Positions 8,575-17,867 of a stretch of DNA of 64,000 nucleotides are shown one piece after another. Position numbers and translations under genes: made by a program. The notes under the pieces were generated by a model. The model was given only the letters and a program-made list of their open reading frames with translations, did not search any database and had not been told where the DNA came from. The stretch's first letter is position 1. Each line of letters starts with the position of its first letter. The DNA is from Flammeovirgaceae bacterium UBA2371. GTDB lineage: Bacteria; Bacteroidota; Bacteroidia; Cytophagales; Cyclobacteriaceae. The stretch lies in the NCBI GenBank assembly GCA_002345965.1, contig DDTF01000018.1, positions 62,201 through 126,200 of the forward strand, in the 5' to 3' direction.

Positions 8575-11500
8575 CTAAGCCATTGAAATAACAAGATCAT
8601 CAGTGCCCACCATTGTGGCTTCTTTTAAATGCACCGCTTTTATCTCACCCGCTACTGTGGCTGTAATGGTCGTTTCCATTTTCATAGCTTCAATCACAAA
8701 CAAAGGCTCGTTCTTCTTTACCTTCTGTCCCTTTTTCACCATTATTTTTGAAAGTAATCCTTGAAGGGGAACGCCTATTTGCTTGGCATTACCTGGTTCC
8801 ACTTTTTGATTCTCAATCTTTTCAATCTTAACTGACTTATCCTTAACCTCAATATTCCGTGTTTGGCCGTTTACTTTGAAAAAGACGGTTCGCATTCCAT
8901 CCTCATTGACGGTGCCTATAGAGAGTAATTCAATAATCACTTTTTTGCCTTCCCCTATTTCTACTATGGTCTCATCATGTAGATTCATGCCATAGAAAAA
9001 ATTTAGAGTAGGAATGCGCATTACATCACCGTACTCAATTTGTTTCTTCAGCATCTCCTCAAATACTTTGGGATATAACTTCCAGGAAAGAAAATCTACA
9101 AACTCAAGCTTACGGCCGAAACCTGGCTGTAGTTTTTTTTGAAAATCCGCAAACTCTTTCTCCATGTCAACAGGATCAAGATGGGCATTGGGTCTGTCCG
9201 AATACGGCTTTTTACCTTTCAATACGATTTTCTGTAGTGCTTTAGGAAAACCTCCTGTTGGCTGACCCAGATCTCCCCTAAAAAAAGACTGAACAGATTC
9301 AGGAAAGGAAATCGTATCTCCCCTTTTCATAATATCTTCCTTTGTTAGTCCGTTAGAAACCATATACAGTGCAAGGTCTCCCACTACTTTCGAACTGGGA
9401 GTTACTTTAACAATGTCACCAAACAGTTCATTGACCTCCGCATATCTTTGTTTGATCTCTTCAAATTTTTCTATCAAACCCAGCCCGCGCGCCTGAGGCC
9501 CCAGGTTGGAATACTGCCCACCAGGAATCTCGTGCTGATACACATCTGCTGTGCCTGCCTTTAGGCCAGATTCAAATGGATAGTAATATTCACGAACGAT
9601 CTCCCAATAGTTGGAGAATTGATTAAGCGATTTAATGTCATATTTATTTTCCCGCTTTTGCCCCTTCATCATTTCAACCACTGCATTGAAGTTGGGTTGT
9701 GAAGTAAGCCCGGAAACTCCCCCGAGTGCAACGTCCACCACATCTACACCTGCTTCGATTGCTTTCAGATACGTGGCACTTTGCAATGACGAGGTATCAT
9801 GTGTATGTAAATGCACCGGAAGTTTTGTAGCATCTTTCAATGCCGACACCAATTCCTTAGCAGCATAAGGTTTAAGCAAGCCGGTCATATCTTTAATGGC
9901 AAGTATATGCGCACCACTGTCTTCAATTTGTTTAGCTAGTTTCACATAATAATCCAACGTATACTTTGTGCGTGATGGATCAAGGATGTCTCCTGTATAG
10001 CAAATCGATACCTCTGCTAATCCTTTTGTTCTTTTGTTGACAAACTTGATGCAAGGCTCCATGTTCTTGAGCCAATTAAGGGAGTCAAAGATGCGAAACA
10101 CATCAACCCCTTCTTCCCATGATTTTTCAACAAATGCCTCTATGAGGTTATCAGGATAGGCAGTGTATCCCACACCATTCGAGCCTCTTATTAACATCTG
10201 TAACAAAATATTGGGCACAGCTGCACGTAACTCACGTAATCTTCTCCAAGGGTTCTCCTGTAAAAATCGCATGCATACGTCAAAGGTAGCGCCACCCCAT
10301 ACTTCCATGCTAAAAGTTTGTGGATGAAGATGCGCAAAGCTTGCGGCAACATCCAACATATCAATTGTACGCATGCGCGTTGCTATCAATGATTGATGCG
10401 CATCCCTAAGCGTAGTGTCGGTATAGTGTATTTTCTTTTCTTTGAGCAGCCATTCACTGAACTTTTTAGGGCCCATTTCCGTCAGCAAATCCTTGGTGCC
10501 TTTTGGATAAGGCGCATCGACATTGTACTCTGGCACTACAGGCACCCGAAACTGTTTATTCTTATCTATGAATTTTACATCCGGATTGCCATTTACAATT
10601 ACGTCTGCCAGATATTTCACCACCTTGGTGGCGCGGTCCTGCTGCTGGTCAAATTTAAAAAGCTCCTTGTGTTTCTGAATAAAGTTTACTGTAGCTTTTC
10701 CTGATTTAAAAATTTCGTGATTGATGATGTTATCCAAAAATGCAACGTTGGTCTTTACTCCGCGCGTTCTGAATTCGCGTAGGGCCCTATGCATTTTTCT
10801 GCTGGCACCATCCAATGTGCGGGAGTGGGCCGATACTTTCACAAGCATTGAGTCAAAAAATGGACTGATCTGGACGCCTTGATATAAACTTCCAGCGTCC
10901 AATCTGATACCAAAGCCACCTACACTTCTGTAAGTAATGATCGTTCCATAATCTGGCTTGAAATCATTTTCTGGATCTTCAGTGGTAATCCTGCATTGCA
11001 TGGCATAGCCATTGGTGTGCAGCGATTCCTGAGAAGGTATTTTTATTTGTTCGTCAGAAAGTTTGTATCCTCCCGCAATAAATATTTGTGCTTTGATCAA
11101 ATCAATACCCGTCACCATTTCTGTTACAGTATGCTCGACCTGAATACGTGGGTTGACTTCTATAAAGAAAATTTCTCCTTTTTTATCCACCAAAAACTCA
11201 ACAGTGCCTACGTTATCATATTTAACCGCCTTTGTGATCCGTAAGGCGTAGTCGTATAAGTTGTCAAGCGTACTTTGTTTGATGCCATAAGAAGGTGCTA
11301 CCTCCACTACTTTTTGAAACCTTCTTTGTACCGAGCAATCACGCTCAAACAAATGCACTGAATTACCGTGTTTATCGGCCGCTATCTGTATTTCTATGTG
11401 CTTTGGTTCTTCCACAAATTTTTCAAGAAATACAGTTCCATCACCAAATGCATTGAGTGCCTCTCGAGTAGCTTCATGGTAAGCGTTTTCTAATTCTTCT

Positions 11501-12027
11501 GCCGACCGCACCACGCGCATCCCCCTTCCGCCCCCACCTGAAGCAGCCTTCAGCATGACAGGAAACCCGATTCGCTTACCCTCCTTAACGGCTATTTTCG
11601 AATCGGTAAGTGCCAACTTGCTACTTTCTATTAAAGGCAAACCACACTCGGCAGCAATTTTTTTTGCAGAAATCTTGTCCCCCAGCAAAGTCATCGCTTT
11701 AGGATTCGGACCTACCCAAATGATTCCGTTTTCCTCACACTTTTTGGCAAAAGCAGCATTTTCTGATAGGAAACCATAACCTGGATGGATGGCATCGACC
11801 TTTCTCTTTACTGCCACGCGTATTATTTCGTCAATATCCAAATAAGGCTTTAGCGGCTCTCCTTCCTTGCCAATCTGATAGCTCTCATCTGCTTTATAGC
11901 GATGCAATGAGTATCGATCTTCATGAGTATATACTGCAACGGTTTTTAACCCAATTTCAACACTGGCGCGAAAAACACGGATAGCAATTTCGCCACGATT
12001 AGCAACTAGAATTTTTTTGATCTTCAT
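8575..12027 (-). CDS. pyc: pyruvate carboxylase
   Basis: A 1150-residue biotin enzyme that carboxylates pyruvate to oxaloacetate with ATP and bicarbonate, refilling the TCA cycle. The order is biotin carboxylase (1 to about 450, with the ATP-grasp glycine loop ASGGGGRGMRVV and EVNPRIQVEHTVTE), the carboxyltransferase barrel (about 530-800, with DTTLRDAHQSLIATRMRT and the LHTHDTS metal ligands), the tetramerisation region, and the biotinyl domain at the end with biotin-accepting K1116 (EAMKMETT). The length is the full family size. It is monocistronic, with tatC converging downstream. Confidence 0.97.
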   Translation of the reverse strand: MKIKKILVANRGEIAIRVFRASVEIGLKTVAVYTHEDRYSLHRYKADESYQIGKEGEPLKPYLDIDEIIRVAVKRKVDAIHPGYGFLSENAAFAKKCEENGIIWVGPNPKAMTLLGDKISAKKIAAECGLPLIESSKLALTDSKIAVKEGKRIGFPVMLKAASGGGGRGMRVVRSAEELENAYHEATREALNAFGDGTVFLEKFVEEPKHIEIQIAADKHGNSVHLFERDCSVQRRFQKVVEVAPSYGIKQSTLDNLYDYALRITKAVKYDNVGTVEFLVDKKGEIFFIEVNPRIQVEHTVTEMVTGIDLIKAQIFIAGGYKLSDEQIKIPSQESLHTNGYAMQCRITTEDPENDFKPDYGTIITYRSVGGFGIRLDAGSLYQGVQISPFFDSMLVKVSAHSRTLDGASRKMHRALREFRTRGVKTNVAFLDNIINHEIFKSGKATVNFIQKHKELFKFDQQQDRATKVVKYLADVIVNGNPDVKFIDKNKQFRVPVVPEYNVDAPYPKGTKDLLTEMGPKKFSEWLLKEKKIHYTDTTLRDAHQSLIATRMRTIDMLDVAASFAHLHPQTFSMEVWGGATFDVCMRFLQENPWRRLRELRAAVPNILLQMLIRGSNGVGYTAYPDNLIEAFVEKSWEEGVDVFRIFDSLNWLKNMEPCIKFVNKRTKGLAEVSICYTGDILDPSRTKYTLDYYVKLAKQIEDSGAHILAIKDMTGLLKPYAAKELVSALKDATKLPVHLHTHDTSSLQSATYLKAIEAGVDVVDVALGGVSGLTSQPNFNAVVEMMKGQKRENKYDIKSLNQFSNYWEIVREYYYPFESGLKAGTADVYQHEIPGGQYSNLGPQARGLGLIEKFEEIKQRYAEVNELFGDIVKVTPSSKVVGDLALYMVSNGLTKEDIMKRGDTISFPESVQSFFRGDLGQPTGGFPKALQKIVLKGKKPYSDRPNAHLDPVDMEKEFADFQKKLQPGFGRKLEFVDFLSWKLYPKVFEEMLKKQIEYGDVMRIPTLNFFYGMNLHDETIVEIGEGKKVIIELLSIGTVNEDGMRTVFFKVNGQTRNIEVKDKSVKIEKIENQKVEPGNAKQIGVPLQGLLSKIMVKKGQKVKKNEPLFVIEAMKMETTITATVAGEIKAVHLKEATMVGTDDLVISMA

Positions 12028-12125
12028 TCTAGTAAGATACTAAAATGACAAACTTTATTATAGGTAGGGCTAAATAAAATTTCCAAAGAAAAACCGGCCA
12101 ACAAATTCCTTAACTCATGCCAGTG

Positions 12126-12692
12126 CTATTTTTTCCTGCCAAAAGTTTTTAGAAGTGTAGATTCATACAATTGGAGAAATGAAGATGCGTCCATGTAAGC
12201 GTATTGACTTTCATCTTCCTCATTCACCCCAAAATCAATACAACACGAATCTTTTCGTTTATGATACCAGACTCTTTCCCCGGATGATGTAAAAAGGGCA
12301 ATCTTAAGCCGCATCACGTGCCTTCTGCTTTTCCCAATTACTCCACCCAGCACCGGATTATACCGATGTTCTATTTCAATCTTTAGCAATGCTTCATCAG
12401 CATTAGAGGAAATTTTGAATAATTCATTTTTGTTTAACTTTTTGAATTTATTAAACGGATTCTCACCCCTCCATTGTACGTGTGCCCCTTCAATAAAGGA
12501 GACCTCTGAAAAACGAAATAATTGAGTAAGCTGCGAGGCTAAAGGCAATAGCAGCTCATTGTCATTAATTCCGGGGTTGGGAGACTCTACCCGAAATGAA
12601 AGAATTTTTGCAGTTTTTCCAGACAGTTGCTTTTGCGCAAATGAATGGGCGCAAATAATAATCAGTAATAAGATTAATCCATACTTTTTCAC
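12126..12692 (-). CDS. exported protein of unknown function
   Basis: A 188-residue protein with a Sec signal peptide (residues 1-19, ending SFAQ). I do not recognise the mature domain. It contains an EIEHRYNPVLGGVIGKSRRHVMRLKI stretch that looks like alternating beta strands and a CC pair near residue 148. It starts at GTG, and this GTG overlaps the mutS stop in a GTGA, so it is translationally coupled to mutS and may be a chance operon partner. Confidence 0.75.
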   Translation of the reverse strand: MKKYGLILLLIIICAHSFAQKQLSGKTAKILSFRVESPNPGINDNELLLPLASQLTQLFRFSEVSFIEGAHVQWRGENPFNKFKKLNKNELFKISSNADEALLKIEIEHRYNPVLGGVIGKSRRHVMRLKIALFTSSGERVWYHKRKDSCCIDFGVNEEDESQYAYMDASSFLQLYESTLLKTFGRKK

Positions 12693-15292
12693 TCTTTCTT
12701 CAGATGAATAAGGATTTCGTTCAATTTCAGCAAGGCCTCTACAGGGCTTATGGTATTGATGTCTATTTTACCCAATAGCTCCTCCATCTGTTTCAGTTTA
12801 GGGTCTACTTCAAACAACCCCATCTGAGTAGTTGGTTTGGGCAACTCCTCCATTTTTTTTCTGGACTGATTCTTTTGCTTGTCTTTTTCGAGAAAGTGCA
12901 AAATTTCATTGGCGCGGATAACAATCTTGTTGGGCATTCCGGCCAGTTGGGCTACATGGATACCAAAACTGTGTTCACTGCCTCCTGCTTTGAGCTTGCG
13001 CATGAAAATAATTTTATCGCCCGTCTCCTTGACTGATACATTGAAGTTTTTCACGCGCACCAGGTCTTCAGCCAATTGATTCAATTCATGGTAGTGGGTG
13101 GCAAATAATGTTTTGGGTTTAAAATCCTTGTGATTGTGAAGATACTCTACTATGGCCCAGGCAATTGAAACACCGTCATACGTACTGGTGCCGCGACCTA
13201 TTTCATCCATCAAAATCAAGCTGCGATTGCTAAGATTGTTGAGGATGCTGGCCGTTTCAGTCATCTCCACCATAAAGGTAGATTCCCCTTTAGCCAAATT
13301 GTCTGAAGCGCCAACGCGAGTGAATACTTTATCTACAATGCCGATTTTCGCTTCTTCTGCTGGCACAAAGCTTCCAATCTGTGTCATCAATACAATCAAA
13401 GCTGTTTGCCTGAGCAATGCTGATTTACCCGCCATGTTCGGACCGGTGATGACAAGAATTTGTTGAGATTCATTGTCAAGATAAATATCGTTGGGAACGT
13501 AGCTTTCACCTATCGGCAATTGTTTTTCGATAACAGGATGACGCCCATTTTTTATATCTATGATTGTAGTATCGTTGACTTCTGGTTTACTATAGCGATT
13601 AGATTTGGCTACCACAGCAAATGAGAGAAGGCAATCCAACACTGCTATTACTTTGGCATTTTGTTGTATCTGAGAAATGAAATCAGAAGCGTGAATAACT
13701 AAATCCTGGAAGAGTTTCTGCTCAATTACAGCCAACTTTTCCTCTGCATGCAAAATTTTTTCTTCGTAGGTTTTTAATTCTTCTGTGATGTAGCGTTCAG
13801 CATTAACCAATGTTTGCTTTCGGATCCACTCTGCCGGCACTTTGTCTTTATGTGCATTGCTCACCTCCAGGTAGTATCCAAAAACTTTATTGTAAGAAAT
13901 TTTTAAAGACGAAATCCCTGTTTTCTCAACTTCTCGCTTTTGAATCTTTACGAGATAATCTTTCCCTGAATAAGCAATGCTTCTTAGCTCATCCAACTCA
14001 GCATTGACTCCTTCTTTGATGATGCCACCCTGATGCACCAACATGGGAGCATCCGGCTTCAATTCGGCCTCAATCTTGTCCAAAAGAAATTCACACCGCT
14101 CTAATTGATCTCCCAACTTTCTTAGCGCGGGTGAGGTCTGTTTCATCAATAGCTCCTTAACGGGAAGTACTGCTTGCAGCGATCGTTTCAGTTGAATCAA
14201 CTCCCGAGGATTGATCCTCCCTACTGCCACCTTGGAAATGAGCCGCTCCAGATCCGCTATATGGCTGAGTTGCTCAATGATCTTTTCGCCAAGCTCTTCA
14301 TTCTGGTATAAAGTATCCACTACATCCAACCGCTCTTGAACTGCCGATTTTTCTTTGAGCGGCAATATCATCCACTTTCTCAGTTGCCTGGATCCCATGG
14401 CTGTAATTGTCTTATCCAGAATCTGGATAAGCGGCACACCTCCATCCTGCTGCGGGCTTACTATTTCAAGGTTTCTTATGGTGAACTTATCCAGCCATAC
14501 GTATTTGTCTTCGTCTATCCTCGAGATGGCTGCTATGTGATGCGTATCCTTGTGTTCTGTAGCTTCTAGATAATGTAGAATGGCTCCGGCAGCTACAATA
14601 GACTCAGGCATACCTTCAATCCCAAATCCTTTCAAATTGGCTGTCTTAAACTGATTGATCAGTTTCTCATAGGTATAGTCAGTTGCGTAGACCCATTCAT
14701 CAAGAGCAAAAGTGGCGTATTCCTCGCTGAACTGACTTTCAAACTTATCTCTATTGGGTTTGCTGAAGATAATCTCTGCCGGAGAAAAACTCTGAATCAA
14801 TTTGTATATGTACGTTTCACTTCCTTCTGCTGCATAAAATTCACCAGTGCTGATGTCTAAAAATGCAACCCCAAATTGGTTTTTACCTTTATGAATAGAG
14901 GCTAAAAAATTGTTTTGTTTCTTTTCAAGAACATTGTCATTAAATGAAACTCCCGGTGTAACCAATTCAGTGACACCCCGTTTCACTATGCCTTTAACAA
15001 AACGAGGGTCCTCCAACTGGTCGCAAATGGCTACCCGGTGACCTGCCCTCACCAACTTGGGTAAATAATTATCCAGTGCATGATGAGGAAAACCTGCTAA
15101 CTCAATTTCAGAAGCAGAGCCATTGCCGCGTTTAGTTAGTACAATATCAAGTACTTTACTTGCCTTGATGGCATCTTCCCCAAAAGTTTCATAAAAATCT
15201 CCTACCCTGAATAAAAGCAAGGCCCCAGGGTATTTCACCTTGATGGCATTGTATTGTTTCATTAATGGGGTTTCGGAAGAGTTGGCGGCCAT
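12689..15292 (-). CDS. mutS: DNA mismatch repair protein MutS
   Basis: An 867-residue mismatch-recognition ATPase. The N-terminal mismatch-binding domain has LLFRVGDFYETFGEDA with the base-stacking Phe-x-Glu. Connector, core and clamp domains follow, and the C-terminal ATPase has the Walker A loop TGPNMAGKSALLR, the DEIGRGTSTYDG Walker B/signature and FATHYHELNQL. The length is normal. A TTG at 15301 is in frame, but the ATG at 15292 fits the family start (MKQYNAIK follows). No mutL is adjacent. Its TGA overlaps the GTG of the next gene. Confidence 0.97.
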   Translation of the reverse strand: MAANSSETPLMKQYNAIKVKYPGALLLFRVGDFYETFGEDAIKASKVLDIVLTKRGNGSASEIELAGFPHHALDNYLPKLVRAGHRVAICDQLEDPRFVKGIVKRGVTELVTPGVSFNDNVLEKKQNNFLASIHKGKNQFGVAFLDISTGEFYAAEGSETYIYKLIQSFSPAEIIFSKPNRDKFESQFSEEYATFALDEWVYATDYTYEKLINQFKTANLKGFGIEGMPESIVAAGAILHYLEATEHKDTHHIAAISRIDEDKYVWLDKFTIRNLEIVSPQQDGGVPLIQILDKTITAMGSRQLRKWMILPLKEKSAVQERLDVVDTLYQNEELGEKIIEQLSHIADLERLISKVAVGRINPRELIQLKRSLQAVLPVKELLMKQTSPALRKLGDQLERCEFLLDKIEAELKPDAPMLVHQGGIIKEGVNAELDELRSIAYSGKDYLVKIQKREVEKTGISSLKISYNKVFGYYLEVSNAHKDKVPAEWIRKQTLVNAERYITEELKTYEEKILHAEEKLAVIEQKLFQDLVIHASDFISQIQQNAKVIAVLDCLLSFAVVAKSNRYSKPEVNDTTIIDIKNGRHPVIEKQLPIGESYVPNDIYLDNESQQILVITGPNMAGKSALLRQTALIVLMTQIGSFVPAEEAKIGIVDKVFTRVGASDNLAKGESTFMVEMTETASILNNLSNRSLILMDEIGRGTSTYDGVSIAWAIVEYLHNHKDFKPKTLFATHYHELNQLAEDLVRVKNFNVSVKETGDKIIFMRKLKAGGSEHSFGIHVAQLAGMPNKIVIRANEILHFLEKDKQKNQSRKKMEELPKPTTQMGLFEVDPKLKQMEELLGKIDINTISPVEALLKLNEILIHLKKE

Positions 15293-15349
15293 GAAGGGCA
15301 AAGATAAAATCCAGGCACCAGATGCAAGTGGGTATCTTAAATTATCTTT

Positions 15350-16006
15350 CTATTTCTCAGCAACAATAAGCCACATTTTATCACCCTTGATTTTCTCCCT
15401 ATCAATATAAGGGTCTTGTTTGAAAATGATTCTGAAGCCCGCTTTTTGCAAATCCTCAAGCGCATAGTTCATCCCCAGTTCATGCTTCCTTTCCTGTTCA
15501 GTTCTGGTTAGATTTCTACGATCCGATGCTATGGGCTCACAAATAATTAGTCTTCCCTTTGTTATCAAAGATGCCTTGATATGCATAAGCATATCATCAT
15601 GATCATCCATTTCATGATAGGTATCTATGATAACCGCTGCGTTGAGTGCATTGAGAGGCAAATGTGGGTTGTCATAGTCGCCTTTTACCGTATTCACATT
15701 CTGTATATTCCTCTCCTTAAGAATCCCATTCAGTTTGTCTAATCGGCTCTGTTGCACATCTACCGCGTATACTTTCCCTTTAGATCCAACTACTTTTGCC
15801 ATCTTCACCGTTATATAACCTTCGTGGCACCCTACGTCTGCTACTTTGTCTCCTTCTTTGAGGTTGAGCTTGGAAAAAATTTCCTCAGCTCTTTGCCATT
15901 GATCTCTCTCTTTCCAGGCACTTTCAGTGTATATATTTTTCCATTGATCCTGTGCATATCCCGTAAGACTAAGACCTATAAGCAATAAAAGTAGTATAGC
16001 TTTCAT
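15350..16006 (-). CDS. class I SAM methyltransferase with a signal peptide
   Basis: A 218-residue protein. From the ATG at 16006 it has a good Sec signal peptide (MKAILLLLLIGLSLTGYAQ), and a TTG at 16048 would only add a poor extension. The mature part has the class I methyltransferase motifs: KVADVGCHEGYIT (SAM glycine loop), YAVDVQQSRL (acidic loop), VKGDYDNPHLP and VIIDTYHEM. It resembles the putative methyltransferase type 11/25 proteins seen as exported in Bacteroidota. SAM is not known in the periplasm, so either export is not real or the fold has a new job. Confidence 0.8.
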   Translation of the reverse strand: MKAILLLLLIGLSLTGYAQDQWKNIYTESAWKERDQWQRAEEIFSKLNLKEGDKVADVGCHEGYITVKMAKVVGSKGKVYAVDVQQSRLDKLNGILKERNIQNVNTVKGDYDNPHLPLNALNAAVIIDTYHEMDDHDDMLMHIKASLITKGRLIICEPIASDRRNLTRTEQERKHELGMNYALEDLQKAGFRIIFKQDPYIDREKIKGDKMWLIVAEK

Positions 16007-16072
16007 GTGTTGATCAACGGCCAGCGCTTTGATGAGTTTCAGAACCAAGTGTTTAAAGTTAGTTTTTCGTTC

Positions 16073-16080
16073 TACTTTTG
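16073..16080 (+). promoter_or_regulatory. -7 element directly before the TrmH/SpoU methylase start
   Basis: TACTTTTG is an exact TAnnTTTG match ending 4 bases before the GTG start at 16085. If used, transcription would begin at or within a few bases of the start codon and the mRNA would be leaderless. The -33 region is weak (GTTT at 16051-16054, 18 bases upstream). Confidence 0.45.
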
Positions 16081-16084
16081 TCAG

Positions 16085-16612
16085 GTGAAAAAGTTAAAAC
16101 TTGAAGAGTTGGGGAGAATTTCCGTTGAGGAGTACAAATTCTCAGAAAAACTTCCAATTGTAGTCTTACTGGATAACGTAAGAAGCCTTCATAATGTTGG
16201 ATCCGCCTTTAGAACTGCTGATGCCTTCAGGGTAGCAAAAGTGTACCTAACGGGTATCACAGGCCAGCCACCCCATCGAGAAATTCAAAAGACTGCTTTA
16301 GGGGCTACCGAATCTGTGGAGTGGGCCTATTTCAAAAATGGATCAGAGTTGGTTCAGCAACTTAAATCTGAGGGATATACAATTTTGGTTATCGAGCAAA
16401 CCACCAGTAGTTTATCCCTTCAGGATTTCAAACCCCAAGCAAACTCAAAATATTGCCTCGTATTTGGAAACGAGGTGAGCGGAGTCAGTGAGGATATTAT
16501 TGAATTTGCCGACTACGCCTTGGAAATCCCTCAATCCGGCACTAAGCACTCAATCAATGTTTCTGTGTGTGTGGGCATTGTGGTTTGGGAAATGGCGAAA
16601 AAGTTTATTTAA
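16085..16612 (+). CDS. SpoU/TrmH family RNA 2'-O-ribose methyltransferase
   Basis: A 175-residue SPOUT enzyme that methylates a ribose 2'-OH in tRNA or rRNA. The three SPOUT motifs are present: DNVRSLHNVGSAFRTADAF (motif 1), VFGNEVSGVSEDI (motif 2) and IPQSGTKHSINVSVCVGIVVWE (motif 3), which form the knotted SAM site. The frame can be extended to an ATG-less start at 16007, but the family begins with MRKLKLDEL-like text, which here is VKKLKLEELGRI from the GTG at 16085. The exact target base cannot be read. It is divergent from the exported methyltransferase and followed by purM. Confidence 0.92.
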   Translation: MKKLKLEELGRISVEEYKFSEKLPIVVLLDNVRSLHNVGSAFRTADAFRVAKVYLTGITGQPPHREIQKTALGATESVEWAYFKNGSELVQQLKSEGYTILVIEQTTSSLSLQDFKPQANSKYCLVFGNEVSGVSEDIIEFADYALEIPQSGTKHSINVSVCVGIVVWEMAKKFI

Positions 16613-16691
16613 TAATTAATCGAATCACATAGGCCAGGCTACAAATGAGCCAGAGTCAGAGAATATTTGCATTTTTGTGAAGCACAATATT

Positions 16692-17858
16692 ATGTCAGAC
16701 AGATACAACCAAAGAGGGGTTTCAGCATCGAAGGAAGATGTTCATAAAGCCATAAGTAACCTGGATAAGGGATTATATCCACAGGCTTTTTGCAAAATTG
16801 TGGAAGATCATTTGGCGGGCGATCCGTCTTATTGCACGGTGATGCATGCTGATGGAGCCGGCACTAAATCCTCACTTGCCTACCTCTACTGGAAAGAAAC
16901 AGGAGACTTGTCAGTTTGGAAAGGGATCGCGCAAGATGCTATAATTATGAATGTAGATGATCTGCTTTGCGTAGGTGCTACTGACAATATCCTGCTCTCC
17001 TCCACCATTGGCCGTAATAAGAATCTTATCCCCGGTGAGGTGATAGCAGAAATTATTAATGGTACAGAAGAAGTACTTGCGATGTTGCGAAAGCATGGTA
17101 TGAATATCAGAAGCACTGGAGGAGAGACTGCAGATGTAGGCGATTTGGTAAGAACCATCATTGTCGACAGCACAGTAACTGCACGAATGAAACGAAGTGA
17201 CGTTATCTCGAACCACAACATTAAGGCTGGTGATGTTATTGTTGGTTTGTCATCCTATGGACAGGCAACCTATGAAAGTGAATACAATGGAGGCATGGGA
17301 AGCAATGGACTTACTTCTGCACGTCACGATGTGTTTTCAAAAAAATATTTTGATAAATACCCTGAGTCATTCGATGACCACATTCCCAAGGACTTGATTT
17401 ATAGTGGCGAATATGCGCTTACAGACACCATCGCTGATGCTCCTGTCAATGTGGGTAAGTTAGTGCTTTCTCCAACACGTACTTATGCTCCGGTCTTAAT
17501 TGAAGTTTTTAATAAATTTCGAAAGCAGGTACATGGTCTGGTTCATTGTAGCGGAGGGGCACAAACCAAGGTGTTGCATTTTGTAGACAAGCTTCACATC
17601 ATCAAAGATAACTTACTGCCTACACCGCCACTCTTTAAATTAATTCAGCAGCAATCTGGTACTGATTGGAAGGAGATGTACAAAGTATTTAACATGGGGC
17701 ATCGCATGGAAATTTATCTTGAAGAAAAATATGCAGAGGAGGTTATCGCTATTTCGCGTTCTTTCGAAATAAACGCAAAAATTATTGGTCACGTTGAGAC
17801 TTCAGCTGAAAAGCAAGTCACCATCAAAAGTGAAAATGGTGAGTTCATCTATAACTAA
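16692..17858 (+). CDS. purM: phosphoribosylformylglycinamidine cyclo-ligase (AIR synthase)
   Basis: A 388-residue enzyme of purine synthesis that closes the imidazole ring, FGAM plus ATP to AIR. Motifs are MHADGAGTKSSLAYLYWKE (substrate loop), MNVDDLLCVGA (metal site), GGETADVGDLVRT and GMGSNGLTSARHD. This longer form without the classical glycine-rich start is the Bacteroidota type. A GTG at 16677 is in frame; the ATG at 16692 (MSDRYNQRGVSASK) matches the family start. It lies alone, 79 bases after the methylase gene. Confidence 0.95.
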   Translation: MSDRYNQRGVSASKEDVHKAISNLDKGLYPQAFCKIVEDHLAGDPSYCTVMHADGAGTKSSLAYLYWKETGDLSVWKGIAQDAIIMNVDDLLCVGATDNILLSSTIGRNKNLIPGEVIAEIINGTEEVLAMLRKHGMNIRSTGGETADVGDLVRTIIVDSTVTARMKRSDVISNHNIKAGDVIVGLSSYGQATYESEYNGGMGSNGLTSARHDVFSKKYFDKYPESFDDHIPKDLIYSGEYALTDTIADAPVNVGKLVLSPTRTYAPVLIEVFNKFRKQVHGLVHCSGGAQTKVLHFVDKLHIIKDNLLPTPPLFKLIQQQSGTDWKEMYKVFNMGHRMEIYLEEKYAEEVIAISRSFEINAKIIGHVETSAEKQVTIKSENGEFIYN

Positions 17859-17867
17859 TGCAAGTAA

